Positions 43,910 through 62,071 of a DNA stretch of 64,000 nucleotides are shown here, one piece after another. The position numbers were made by a program, and so were the translations under genes. The stretch spans positions 20,280,222-20,344,221 of the forward strand of contig CM050654.1 in NCBI GenBank assembly GCA_027574665.1, written 5' to 3'. The notes beneath the pieces were generated by a model, which saw only the letters and a program-made list of their open reading frames with translations, searched no databases and was not told the DNA's origin. The stretch comes from Rhynochetos jubatus. Taxonomy: Eukaryota > Chordata > Aves > Eurypygiformes > Rhynochetidae. The stretch's first letter is position 1, and each line of letters starts with the position of its first letter.

Positions 43910-44660
43910 ATATTTTGGGGGTTTTGTAATAAAAAAAGGAAGCAACAGTGTTCTATGGATGAAGGAATATTTTAAAGTAATTTAATGGCTCTTGTCGCTG
44001 AATTCCATATTTGCTAGAGCTTTCGATGTATTCAGGATAAGAATGAAGGAACTCTTTGTCGTTTCTGTAGTGCCATTCAGCTGATGTTGAAAAAGGTTAA
44101 CACATACTTTCCAGTACTAGTAATCCTGGGTGTTTATCATGTTAAAATAAAAAACAAAAAGCCTAAAGCTATTGCATGATTTGCTCCCTGTTCTCCCTGT
44201 TCTGGTGAGACTCATTCCATGAAGAAAACAACTGAACTGGTGCAGCATCTTTGTTCTGGATAGTTTGTGATTGTAATTCAGCATGTTTCTCCGTGTAAAC
44301 CTGTTGTGAATTTGCTTTTTTGTTCTATGTAATTGGTTTCTGATACTAAAAAGAAGGCCAGCTTAGGTGAAATGGAGCCTCGGCAGTTTATTGACATTTC
44401 GTATCGTTCTCTGCCACTTTGGGGGCTGATTTCTTCTTGGGTTTCTTTCAGTTTTTTCATCGTATAGTAATTTGTTTTTAACAGAAGGAAAATGTGTACT
44501 TTAAATGTTACTTTAAGTAATTCTCCATGATGTTTATGGTGGTTGCAGTGAAATCTGCAATGCTGAACAGTGTTCCTTTATTATTATTGCTATTTCAATT
44601 GTAATTTTGTATTTTTATCTGGCATGCATATATTAATTTATTAAATTTTGCTTTTAGAAC
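43910..44660 (+). other. CHN1: CHN1 3' UTR (end estimated)
   Basis: AT-rich sequence follows the stop codon. Poly(A) signal candidates are AATAAA at 43,928-43,933 and 44,146-44,151, and ATTAAA at 44,640-44,645. The first is very close to the stop codon. Which signal is used, and so the true 3' end, cannot be decided from sequence. Confidence 0.6.
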
Positions 44661-44808
44661 TCTAACATTAAGCTATTTATTTTTGCTTAACGAGCATGTT
44701 TCCAAATATACCATGTGGGGTTTTCCTTACATTGACGCTTTAACCCTGAACGACTTAAAAGCAGTGAGTTAGAGTTTTACCGGTTGTGATGAGTCCATTC
44801 TGATCTAA

Positions 44809-45093
44809 TTAATTTGGAGCCTGACACTTTGCTAAGGCTCTCACAAATTCTTCCTTAGTTTGAAAATGTCTTTCTGCACTGTGCAAGATGCCTTTCAAGA
44901 ACGTTTCAGAACTCTTAAACCAAAAAGGTATTGTCAAGCCATCTGCTATGTCACCTTCTACATGTATGTTGTCGTATGACCTATATACAGCCTGGAATTG
45001 CCGTGTACCATTACGCAGTTGTATCTGCACAGAGTAGACGGATACACCACTGAATGTCAAACGCAAATATGTCACAGAACACTTGCTTTGCGC
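44809..45093 (-). other. Unidentified 94-codon minus-strand reading frame
   Basis: The frame is open from 45,093 to a TAA at 44,809-44,811. It contains no ATG near its start, only GTG at 45,075, but a plausible splice acceptor (CCTTTTAAG on the minus strand) lies at its 5' edge. It could therefore be a terminal exon. The peptide has protein-like composition, with segments such as YSVQIQLRNGT and GLTIPFWFKSSETFLKGI, and few low-complexity residues. I do not recognise the family. It lies about 150 bp past the likely CHN1 3' end, convergent with CHN1. It may be a real exon, a retrocopy remnant or a chance frame. Confidence 0.25.
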
Positions 45094-45144
45094 TTAAAAG
45101 GGTTCAGCTGTGGTGCAAGCAGTTTGGCTGCCCTGCCAAACCAT

Positions 45145-45170
45145 CCGGAGGAGGAGGAAGAGGAGGAGGA
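45145..45170. repeat. GGA-rich purine tract
   Basis: Imperfect GGA/AGA repeat units on the + strand, producing runs of Glu or Ser codons in chance frames. Confidence 0.8.
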
Positions 45171-48100
45171 ATCCCCTAGCAATTGCAACCAGCTGTGCTC
45201 CCTCCCTGTCAGCAATAAGGTGCCTCCCTCTATCCCACCCTCTTCCTTGCATCTCTGGCCAGGAGAGGAGAGGGGAGAAGGCAGCTCTCCTGCAGCTTGC
45301 TTGGAAGCGGGGCACAAAGGACCCCAGGAAGGAAAGGGGGATGCAGGCTGGTAAGCGCTTGGGGAGTGTTGTTCTGGGCTGGGGAGCTGCTGCAGAGGCA
45401 GAGCTGGGGGGAGATTTGAGCAAACCCAAAGGGGTTTTTTTAATCTTCTGTAGTACTAGAAGTGACTTGTTGCTGTAACTCTTGTGTTAATCGGTGCACA
45501 TTATCACTTTGTTTATCCCAACGCACTGACACAGCTGGAAAGCCGTATGTCTCTGACCACAGCCTTGCCCGGCCCAACAGCAATGGCCCATCTGCTTCCC
45601 AGTCACATCTGCCTTGCACTCCCCAGCAGCCACGTGTGCTCACTGCTACCACGTTCCAAGCCAGCTCCTAAACATGCTGCGTTCCGCCCCATTCCCTTGA
45701 TAGCATGCAAGGCGTTTCCTCGCTCCTGTGCTACCTCATAGCCCTGTGCATTCCAGTCCTCGGGCCGTCCATCACTCCTGCCGTCCCTTCCAGGGTACCG
45801 CGCAGTGGCCTTTGCAACATCCTGTCACTGCCATCAGCTCATCGCTCCTTGGCGTTGTGGCACTCCTGTCCTCCAGCCTGTGATCAGGAGACGGGGGGTT
45901 TCTCTGAGTGATGCCGGCAAGGTTCCGCACATACACATTTGACCCGCTCATTGCACCGCAGTGTTCGCGTTACTTGTTAAGCGCTTGTCGCTGGTGCCTA
46001 ATGCCATCACAGCCTTCCGTGGGAAAAGCACCCCTTTCTCCAAGCCTCTGGCAGTGGCGGATGCAGGGCGTGGCCAGAGAAGGGCACGGCTCTGCCTCGG
46101 CAGCTCTGGCTGCGGCGGTGGCACGCCGTGTCCTCAGCACCCCCGCCAAGCCAGGGGAGCCCTCGACTTGCCTGAGCAAGAGGCACCTCCTGTTCCGCGT
46201 TGCTGTGTAAGCAAGCCCGGGTTAGGCGGTTGAAGTCCCACTTCTGAAGCGGGTAGTAAATAAATAGGAGTCATTAGGATAATCACGTTCTCTTCTGTGT
46301 GAAATACACAGCTCCCCCATCTCGGTGCAGCAGCAGATGGGCACTGCTGATGCTTTCAGCCGCATTTAGAAGTAGCAATGGCCACCGAGAGGTGCGAAGC
46401 TGGGCCAGAGCTGCAGAAACACACCCAAAATAGCAAGACTAGATTTGCTCTGGGGGTAGTCAATCTCTCCAATGCTCGCAGGGCAAACAAGGCTTGCCAG
46501 CTACGACCAAGTGCCGGTTTCCTGCTGGAGATTTCTTTTTTCCAGCAGAGTTTAACAAGTTATTATAATCATGGAAGTTCCTGCAGGAAAGGAGAAAACA
46601 GAAATGGGGACCTGCTGCTGAGGGAAGAGCAGTTGGGTTGCTGGCCAACCCACCCCAAACACGCCCCACCCTCAAAACTCAGCTCAAGAAACATAACTCT
46701 TCCTTCATGCCTGCGCGCGCCCTCCCCTGCGAGCTCCCCGGTGAGGAGCTGCCGTGGCGAGTCGGCACAGGAGCCCAGAGGTCAGGCAGCTGCGTCCCTG
46801 CCAGAATAAGCACGCAAGATTTTCCCCCAAGTCTCATGTTCTGGTAAGATATGAAGGAAACTGCATGCCAAGCGATGGGAAAGCTTCAGAATGTGTTTAG
46901 TACAAAATAATCTCAATATTCAAGTAATTAAGGCTGACAGCGCCTGTGAACTGTGATTGCATGATTTAAGTTTGACTTATTCAAATCCTTAATTAACAAA
47001 GAAAACTAGTATTTTTAGTACTTGTATTAGTTAAATGACAATACAATAAGTCACCCAGGTCTGTAAGAAGTAAAGGTTATCGCAAAGTTGATTTGTTCTC
47101 TGAAGGAATTGATTTCCATGATGAGTGGATGTTATCTCTGGTTCAGAAGTTGACCTTACCATCTCCAGTGCCGTGGGATACGTGTCTATGGCGCAACGTG
47201 AGGCTGGGCAGGGGCGCTGGAGCAACCTTGCTGGTAGTGTATTATCAAAAGGCAGTTGGCCATAGCCTGAAAGATGGGAAAGAAGGGATTAAACTGAGAA
47301 AAACCTCTTTCTTGGACTTTTAAGGAAGAAATGAGGGGCACCGGCAAGTATGAGTTGGTAGCAGTCAAGGAACTTGCAGAAAGCAAGAGAAAAACTGCTT
47401 AAAATTGTGTCTAGCAAAAATTAAATTTCAGAACTACTGGGGAAAAAAGCTATTTAGGACAGTGCTCGGGGGCACAATTAGGAACCTTAGGATGAAAAGG
47501 GAAAAATTCTTGCGGCACTTGCAGGAAAACGTCACAGCAGTGAATTAGTGCAGTGGTTTAGCACAGGGTTACTTGACCTCTTATCGGCCGGGCCAGGCCT
47601 CTGCAAGCCGGTGCAAAAGGTATCCCAGGCTGGGCACGGCACCCCGTAGTCCAGGCCTCCCTCCCGGCAGACCCGCAGCCACACACAGCAGCCCAACGTG
47701 TTCATCAGGCCTGCCACGGAGGGCACGAGCACGCCCGGGAGAGTAGCACGTGTGCTCCCTGCGCCCCCGGCCTGGGTGCATGACTCCGTCTCTGTGGTGA
47801 GGGAAGGAAGATGCCTTCTGAGACAAGAGTGCCAACTTCTGTTTATGCCAGATTAGCTGACAGGGTGGAAAACCTGTTATTTATGATTTTATGCAATGCC
47901 AAACATCTCCTGCCCTTCCCTCTCCAATGGCAAAGGAAGATGTAAAGGCTTCTAAAAGGCATGTATGATTTACTCGCTCTGTTCCTGACCTGATTTTTGC
48001 ATGCTCATGAACGTTCTGTAATGTTTTTATTATAATTATATTGCAGTAAGGGGGGAAAAAAAAACCAAAAACATTTAGTGAACCTAGCAATCAGTTTTCT

Positions 48101-51100
48101 TTTTTAGTCATGCAAAATTACTGCTTAGCAACTGCACATCAGCGCTGGAAGGCTTATGTAATGCAAGAGACGGAGGGCTAGGAGACGCGCTGTGGACTAA
48201 AGCGATTGCTGAGCAAACCATGTAAGGCAAGAGTGCCTCCTGCTTCGCTCGCGTGCTAGCAGGGGTGTAGGCGAACAGCGGAGGAGGTGTCTGAGAGCGA
48301 GGGGGGAGAAGCTGGCTGCGGGGCTCCACAACCCTCCCCGGGGTCCCCTCTCTGCAGCACTGGGCTGGTTAACACCCTGAGCTCTGCCTCCAATGGAGTG
48401 TGAGGAGCCTGAGCTGATGTGCCAAGAGGAGGAGACCTTGCACGCGCATCAAGTGATCCAGCTCTTCCTTAGCACGCTCTGCCTCTGGTCGTGGACATTT
48501 CAGGTTACACTGTTCCCCACAGCCCCTGCGTAGGCTAATCGTTTCTTCGTGCTGGCCTGATTTGCTCCCTGCGTGATCTCGGCCATGCCGCAGAGACACT
48601 CTTCTTGCTGTCACCTTCTGCATATCCCTTCGGACAGCGCGATTCATCAGCTTCTCTGATTCCTGCTGCTGGTTTTACGGCCAGAGTACTAGTATTTTTA
48701 ATATGATCTCTCCCAAGCGGGATGTCGAAAAGCTGCTCAAGGAATGTGTTCAAGAGCTTTTTGTTAGGTATCCTTTCCTATTTCCCATGTAAGTATTTTG
48801 TCTCAAGGACATGCACAGCTCATTGTATTACTGAGGTCTTTATCACTACTCTGCCTCGGTGGGTTGGAGCAAATGGTTCTTCGGCCTCTGGGACCCTTTG
48901 ATTAATGTATTTCCTGAGGCAATTAGGCACTGTTTTGAAAAACACATTTGGCAGCCAACAAGGATTCGTTTTCAAGCACTATGTTGCCTGTAATTTCTGT
49001 TTCCTCTGTCAAATCTAGAGTTTGAATGCTAAGCTGTTTCTCTTTCCCTCTTTTTCACACGCCTTATTACCAGCTGTGTCAGTAATGCAAATAGGATTGT
49101 CTGAACTATTAAAATTCCTCATTTTGTAGATTAATATTCCTATGGTGGTGTATCCTAAAGCTTACTTGAAGAATCACTCACAAAGACCAGAACTTAGCAC
49201 AACACAATGGTGTTGCTCACTGCTTGTCTCCAGCACCTACCCTGCTCTCAAAAAGAGGAGGGAAGAGATTCCTTTTATTGCTTTTTCTCTGTTTACCCCC
49301 TTTCATGCTCTCCAGCGTTGTGATGCTGGACCATGCAGTAACCCTCACGTGACATCCAGTAAATTTGGGTAGTATATTTTAAGACACCGAGTTCTGCAAG
49401 GTGGGTTAGACACCGCCAACATGCTGCAGTACAAGATACCTCACCAAAGAGAGGTTCAAAGCTCATCTGGACACTCAGGCTGAGCTCAGAACTGAGCCTG
49501 GCCTGAAGTCCCACCCAAATGTGCCTTGCTGTTCCCAGACCCCACCCCTCCTGCAGGAGTCCAGAACTGCCATGCACTCCAAATATATGCCAAAATTGGC
49601 TTTTTTAAACACTTTTGTTATCACTTTGAAGGTGTTTCTTGAGTATGTTGTTGTTTTTCTGTTTTATTAGTTTTAAACACAAGCTTGTAAGTTCCCTGTT
49701 CCCCAACGCATAAGACAAAGGTGGCAAAGACCTTGCAGCCTGCTAAGAAGGCAAAATAAATCTTGTGTGACAGGTGAGAGCTACACACCAGGAACCACAG
49801 AAGTCAGTATTTTCCATTAATTACAACAAAGTGTTGTGCATGTGCTGGCAAAGATCCCAGCATGAGCAATGGAAGTACGTGCTTTGGCATGAGGTCAGTC
49901 CCACGTAAAGCACGCATCCACAAATCCAAGTGTGCCCTGGGCAGGAGCAGCAATCCATCCCTGGGAGGTGACGGCCAGCGTGGGTAGAGGATGGCGTTTC
50001 CGGCCGTAGAACGCTGCGATGGCTGAGGTAGCTCAGTGAGGCAAATGTTGACTTTTGAAAGGCAACCGCTGCAGCTCTGGGTGAGAGGGATACTCTGCAG
50101 AGATCCCCGTTAAGTGTTTTCTGGGATCAGTGAGGGCTTAGGGAGGGGAAGGGCTATGTGCAAAGAGAGGGACTGCTCATCCACCCAGCCTAGTTGCAGA
50201 ATTAAAAATAAAATAAGCTTGTTTCTGTGTGTCTATCCAGCTAATACTAGTGATAAGAGAACCTGTGCTACCAAGCTAGATATCCTGGGGCTCTTGCAGG
50301 GTTATGGAGGCATCCTCAGGGTGGCAAAAGTTTGTTGTAGTTGCACTTAACACAGGTGTGGCGTGGGATGGTTTTGCACATCTGTGTCTCGCCACAACAT
50401 GGGTGCTGCACAGGAGGCAGATGAGTGCCAGATGGGTGTTTGCACGCTCATCCCGTAGCCGGGGTTATGTGGGGAATGTGTCATGGGCTGCTCCATGTTC
50501 CAGGAGTTAATTGCTTTTGTATTTGGGAGTCATGACATTGCAACTGGGTTGTAGTCAATTATATTCTTATGGGCCCGCAACCAGAGAAGAGCCTGTGTCA
50601 GTTAAGAGCTAAAATGTGATTTTTATCTTCTTTTTTTTCCCCTGTGAACTGGATAAGAGAAGCAGTTAACCACTGCAGCAGCTTTTGAACATTAAAACAT
50701 ACTTCCCACACTGCCAGTTCTTCTTTCCACTGCCTGTGTAGTGGAGTTCCCTCTAAAACACCTTCAGGAAAGCTTTGAATGACAGAATACTGGCCAAAAC
50801 ATGTCACAGGAGCTGAACAAGCAGCTTGCTTTTATGTAAAGCTGAAATTGAACAGATTCCACCGGAGTAATTGCAGTGCAGAATCATCTGCATTTAAAAC
50901 CAGGTACGTGTATGTGAACTTGCAGATGTGAGCATCCAGGGATGAGCTCCAGGCTACACGCTGTCCCTCTGCTGTCCTTGCTGCGCTAGCCGGGCTCATG
51001 GAAGCTGCTGTGCTCCCCTTTAAAGGGGAGCTGCCTTTCTCCTCACCCCCAGAAGGTTAGCACTTGTGCCACTGATCTAACCACTTGTTTGTGGTCTTGG

Positions 51101-51429
51101 TTTCTCTGCTTGACTGTGAGCCTTTTTCTTGCTCCTCCCTTTCTGTCCAGACTAGAGTCGTTTGCAGAAGCATCCTTCTGCCTTGACAAAAGCGCACCGT
51201 GTCTGTGCTGTGGGGCGTAAGCTCTGGAGCTGCAGCGGTAAAGTTCCCCACTTTACAGTGAGGTTTTGGTATTTTTAATTCCTTTGGCCTGTGTCATAGA
51301 AAATAAAGGAAGATAGGCTGACAACTAATTTGCTACAAACATCCATGGGGATAAGTTGTATTTGCAGGATGGCTGAGGCGTGTCCCTGTATGGAAAACTG
51401 CACCTTCTAATTTCTTGGTCTGTGGATTT

Positions 51430-51790
51430 AAATCCTCCCGTCCGTCCGTACCGAGGTGTGTGTTAATGCCCAGCGTGTCCTGAGGGGCACCGCGCTAAGC
51501 AGGCGCAGTCCAGCCCATCAGCACCCCACCGCTGCCGTTAACCCCTGGAATGCCGCTCCTCCCGCTCGGCTCCCCGCCGCCCCCCACCCCGCGCCCGCTC
51601 GGTCTTCTGCGGCCACCCGTTGCCACCTGGCGGCGACAGCCTGGAGGTGGCTTCCAGCGGGACGCGCCTGCCTGGAACGAGGGGAGGGCTGGTGACAAAC
51701 ACTCGGCCAACCCGCACCTTATTGTCCGACCCTCTGCCTTCTCTTCGCCAGTGCGGCCAGAGTCTACTGCCACCAGCAATGCCACTTTCT
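51430..51790. promoter_or_regulatory. CpG-rich patch 3.4 kb upstream of CHRNA1
   Basis: CpG dinucleotides are dense, including the repeated CCGTCCGTCCGT run near 51,438-51,449 and GC-rich sequence to about 51.7 kb, in an otherwise moderate-GC intergenic region. It could be a small CpG island serving an unannotated noncoding transcript, or just GC-rich avian DNA. No exon could be tied to it. Confidence 0.3.
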
Positions 51791-54196
51791 CTGACACCAA
51801 AACGCATTAAGAAAATGCATGTTATGCATTTGGAAAATGAGAAAAAAAACAAAAGAACACTGCTATTATTTTTCAGCTTTTATGCCCTTAATTTCCCTGA
51901 TGTAATATCTACCTTTTATCTATTCTTTTTATTAATGTCACTCCTTCTTCCCCCATGCAGGCTCTGCAACCCATGCAGCCGTTGGAGCCTCCTGCATCTG
52001 TTCCCTCTCGTCGGGCATCGCATCCGTGCCCGCATTTCGGTGACAAAGATTTATCTTGTATTCCTCGCTCTGTCGAAAGCATTAGGTTTTCTGCTCGCTT
52101 GTGACGTGGCTCTATGACATCCCCCTGCCAGAGACATACCTGCAGTCCTACCTGTTCGCAGCTGACTTCCTTCAGGCTGGAACTTGTTCCTGGGACGTGA
52201 ATGAAAGGAGCGATGCCCTAAATTCAGCTAGCGGTGAGTTCTGCTCCTTTCCAACTGACATGAATGAGACCTGCGCTGCCGTTAGCGTGGTGGGAAGCGG
52301 GTTTGAGCTCCGGGAAGGGGGCCTCACAAACTAAGCCAGAAAGCTTGGGGTTGAGATAAATGTGAAAAGGGTTTTTTTCTGTGTGGGAATAAAAATGTGG
52401 TCAAAAAATCTCTCAATGTTTTGAAGGTTAAAAAAAAAGAACAAATCAACCCCAACCTTCATTGCAATGAATCAAATTCAGGTACTCGGTATAACTCATC
52501 CCCTCCCCTTGCTTTTTCACCTCCGTCATGACGGGCCACATTCCCCCGTTAACAACACCATTCACTTCTCTGTCTGTATTTAACCACAGGAGCTCAGGTT
52601 GCCTTGATTTTTGGGGGAGGGAAATAGTCTTGTGTGCCTGCCAGTGAATGTTCCTTGCAGCCAGGCTATCGCTCCTCAAAGGCCTCTCCAAATCCCTGCT
52701 CCCGACTCTTCCCGCATGAGCTGTGACTCCCAGCCAGGGCAGGGTAGCTGGCTCCCAGGCTGGGGGCTGTGCTCAGCTCTGCTGCAGGAGAAATAACCCA
52801 TGGCTAAGGCTGCAGGCTTTCTGGGGCTCCTACAGATTCTGCAGCCTGCCAATTCCAAGCACCTAGACCTTTTTTTTTTTTGGAGGGGACAGAAAATCAT
52901 GTGTCCCAAGAGCTATAATTCACCAAAGAGCGTGCTAACAATCTCCTCCTCCTGTTTGGGAGCAAACCTGCCAGTCCTGTCGTGGGTGGGCAGGAATGCT
53001 TTGAGAGACCCGGAGAGGATCCGGAGGGGCACTGTCAGCGTTCCTGCAATGCCTCCGTGCAATTGGATCTCCGCTGGGCACTGCAGCTGCCCGGCCGGGA
53101 TAAAGGCTGGAAGCAGCCAGCTGCCTGCTTGGAATAAGATAGCTGTGACAATGGGAGCTGCTGGCTGGGGCACAGGCAGGAACAAGGCCAGAGCTGTGGA
53201 GATGGAGAGTTTTTACTGGAGGATAAATGTAAAGGCAGAAGCTGAATGCTAAGTTAGTGGAGGAGGGGGGGTGAGGGGGAGTGATTTAAATAAATAAAAT
53301 AAAGGCATCCAGCACGAAACACCAAACCAGCTGGCAGACAGCACAAAGGATATCCATAAGAAATGGAAAGCACGCCTGGTGTCACCCAGAGGCAAAGCTA
53401 AGAAAGGTTTTTGTAGGGAATGTTTTCTGGAAAATGAAATCTAAAGCAGTGTGTAAAAAAAATGATTGTGGCAGGTCACCTAACTCAATGTCTTCAAACA
53501 GGAGGTGCCTAGGGAGAAATGCAAGAACAGGACACTGCCCCAGCCTCCTGTGACTTATGACTCTGGGACTTTTGTGACAGACTTCTTGGTTTGGAGTTTT
53601 TGGTTTGGTGGGGGTTTTTTGTTGGGTGTTTGTTTTTTAAATAGCGTTAAATGAATTTATTAAACCAATTTTTCTGAATACACACAAACTTCTGGCAGCC
53701 AGAAACTCCTGTGGCACTCAGTTCCACTGCAGCCGTACTGTGTGAAGAAGTGTCTTGTTTAAGCCTGCCAACCCAACTTTCCCTCAATGCCTTCTACTTG
53801 TTTTTTTGCATTGGAACAGTGAGTGAACCCAGATCTGCCTTCTCCAGACTACCAGTGATTTTACAGACCCTACCAAAGCCCTTTCTCTTGCTTCTCTTCC
53901 AGACTGAAGCTTCATACTCTCTATCCATTCCAGGTACAGAAGCCAGTCTGTACCATGGATGTTGCTGTCGCTTTCTCCTGGGCCTCTTCCAAGCCTCCTT
54001 TTGAAACCAGAGAACCAGAACTGCAAAGAGCACCAAGGACACCATGGGTTTATTGTGGCATCTTTCCTGTTTGCCTCATCTCTCTTCCTAGGAACTGACG
54101 GACTTGTTTTTCTCACACTGCTGAGCACTTCATAGAACTATCTGTCTCAAGATTTTTTTCCTGAGCAATATTGGTGAGTTCAGAGACACTTATTAC

Positions 54197-54240
54197 CTTT
54201 AAGGTCCCTTCCAACCCAAACCGTTCTGTGATTCTGTGAT
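54197..54240 (+). mobile_element. CR1 LINE 3' tail, 44 bp
   Basis: The stretch from CTTTAAGGTCCCTTCCAACC to the two terminal ATTCTGTG units is nearly identical to the end of the CR1 copy at 25.07-25.11 kb. Only the extreme 3' end is present. It is followed directly by a TA microsatellite. It lies about 0.8 kb upstream of the CHRNA1 promoter. Confidence 0.88.
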
Positions 54241-54265
54241 TATATATATATATATGATATATATA
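54240..54265. repeat. (TA)n microsatellite
   Basis: Alternating TA with one G interruption, immediately after the CR1 tail. Confidence 0.9.
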
Positions 54266-55010
54266 AAACAACCAATCAATAATTCTTCACAGTTGGCTGT
54301 TTTCTTTGCTAGCCTGAATAACTATTATTACCAAACACCTCAATTTTCACCCCTTTTCCAGGTGATTTATGACAATAATGAGCAAGCAGTAGCATGCCCT
54401 GCAGGAATCCACTGGACCTGCCATTCTATAGAAACCAAACATATTCCTATGTTTGCCTTTCGCAGTTCAGTAAGCCTATAGGTACCTATGGGAGGGTTTC
54501 CCTCTTCCTTCAGGTTACTTAGGTTAGTTAACAGCTTTCAAGGGGGAGACTCTACTGAGTACCTTCTGAGAATCCGAGTAGATTCAAGGAGATGGATCTC
54601 TCTTGAACATATTTGTTCACTTCTTCAAAGTTTCCTCATCCATCTGTGAAGCAAAGGGAGCAGCCTCATCCCAGCATGCAGCCTGTTCACCGGTGAGGGT
54701 GCATCAGAAATAAAAGACCACGACTTGTTTTCCCTCAGAGGAACAACATCCCACATCTGCTGGGTTGCTCTGGTCAAAAAGGATGACGCACAGCTTTGGG
54801 TCTCCCGCTCAGGAAGTTTCTGAGATCTCACTGAGCTGTTCAGCTACTCAGCAGATAATCCTTTTTTACCTTTATTCATATATTTATTTGCTTATTAAGT
54901 CACAGATCACATTGCCACTTAGAAAAAATGACCCTCTGTAAAATGCAGAAGATACTTGACTGGTGAAACACATCGTGCTCCCATTTCCAACGCGGCAGGG
55001 CAGCAGCCCC

Positions 55011-55064
55011 CAGCTGTCATTCCCAAAAACAGGTGCTGTAAGTCAATACCCCGGTGGTTATATT
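55011..55064 (+). promoter_or_regulatory. CHRNA1: CHRNA1 muscle promoter: two E-boxes, TATA-like box
   Basis: Two E-boxes, CAGCTG (55,011-55,016) and CAGGTG (55,030-55,035), stand 19 bp apart start to start. A GTCAAT motif (55,042-55,047) and a TATA-like TTATATTT (55,058-55,065) follow. This matches the arrangement known for the vertebrate CHRNA1 promoter, where adjacent E-boxes bind MyoD-family factors and drive skeletal muscle expression. A TATA element here implies transcription starting near 55,090, leaving a 5' UTR of about 80 bases. The motifs are seen directly; the start site is inferred. Confidence 0.8.
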
Positions 55065-55168
55065 TCGCCAGCACCCCAGCAGGAGCCAGCACAGCCCTCC
55101 TCTGAAGAGACCTTAAAGGCGCTTTGTGCGTGCCTCCATCCGTATGACCGCAGGAAGAGGGAGCCGGG

Positions 55169-62071
<6,903 letters not shown>

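Larger units (their letters stand above)
45094..54196. other. CHN1-CHRNA1 intergenic region
   Basis: No convincing gene was found. The 45.1-46.8 kb part is GC-richer with short overlapping open frames on both strands. An AT-rich block lies at 46.85-47.1 kb. A minus-strand frame at 48,535-48,777 looks weakly protein-like but has no acceptor or known motif. A strong-looking acceptor (CTTCTTCCCCCATGCAG) ends at 51,960 without a credible exon after it. Regulatory elements for either gene could lie here but cannot be assigned by eye. Confidence 0.6.

Noticed and set aside
48369-48777. Overlapping minus-strand frames in the intergenic region with stretches that look weakly protein-like
   Set aside because: No known motif, an upstream in-frame stop with no good acceptor, and no link to the other candidate frame at 44.8-45.1 kb.
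50018-50045. A TGAGGTAG let-7-like seed
   Set aside because: Only the first eight bases match a let-7 5' end; there is no mature sequence beyond the seed and no hairpin partner was seen.
52086-52234. A possible + strand exon after the acceptor-like site at 51,960, ending at a GTGAGT donor-like site
   Set aside because: The open frame does not start at the acceptor, the peptide is not recognised, and it does not join CHRNA1 in any known isoform.
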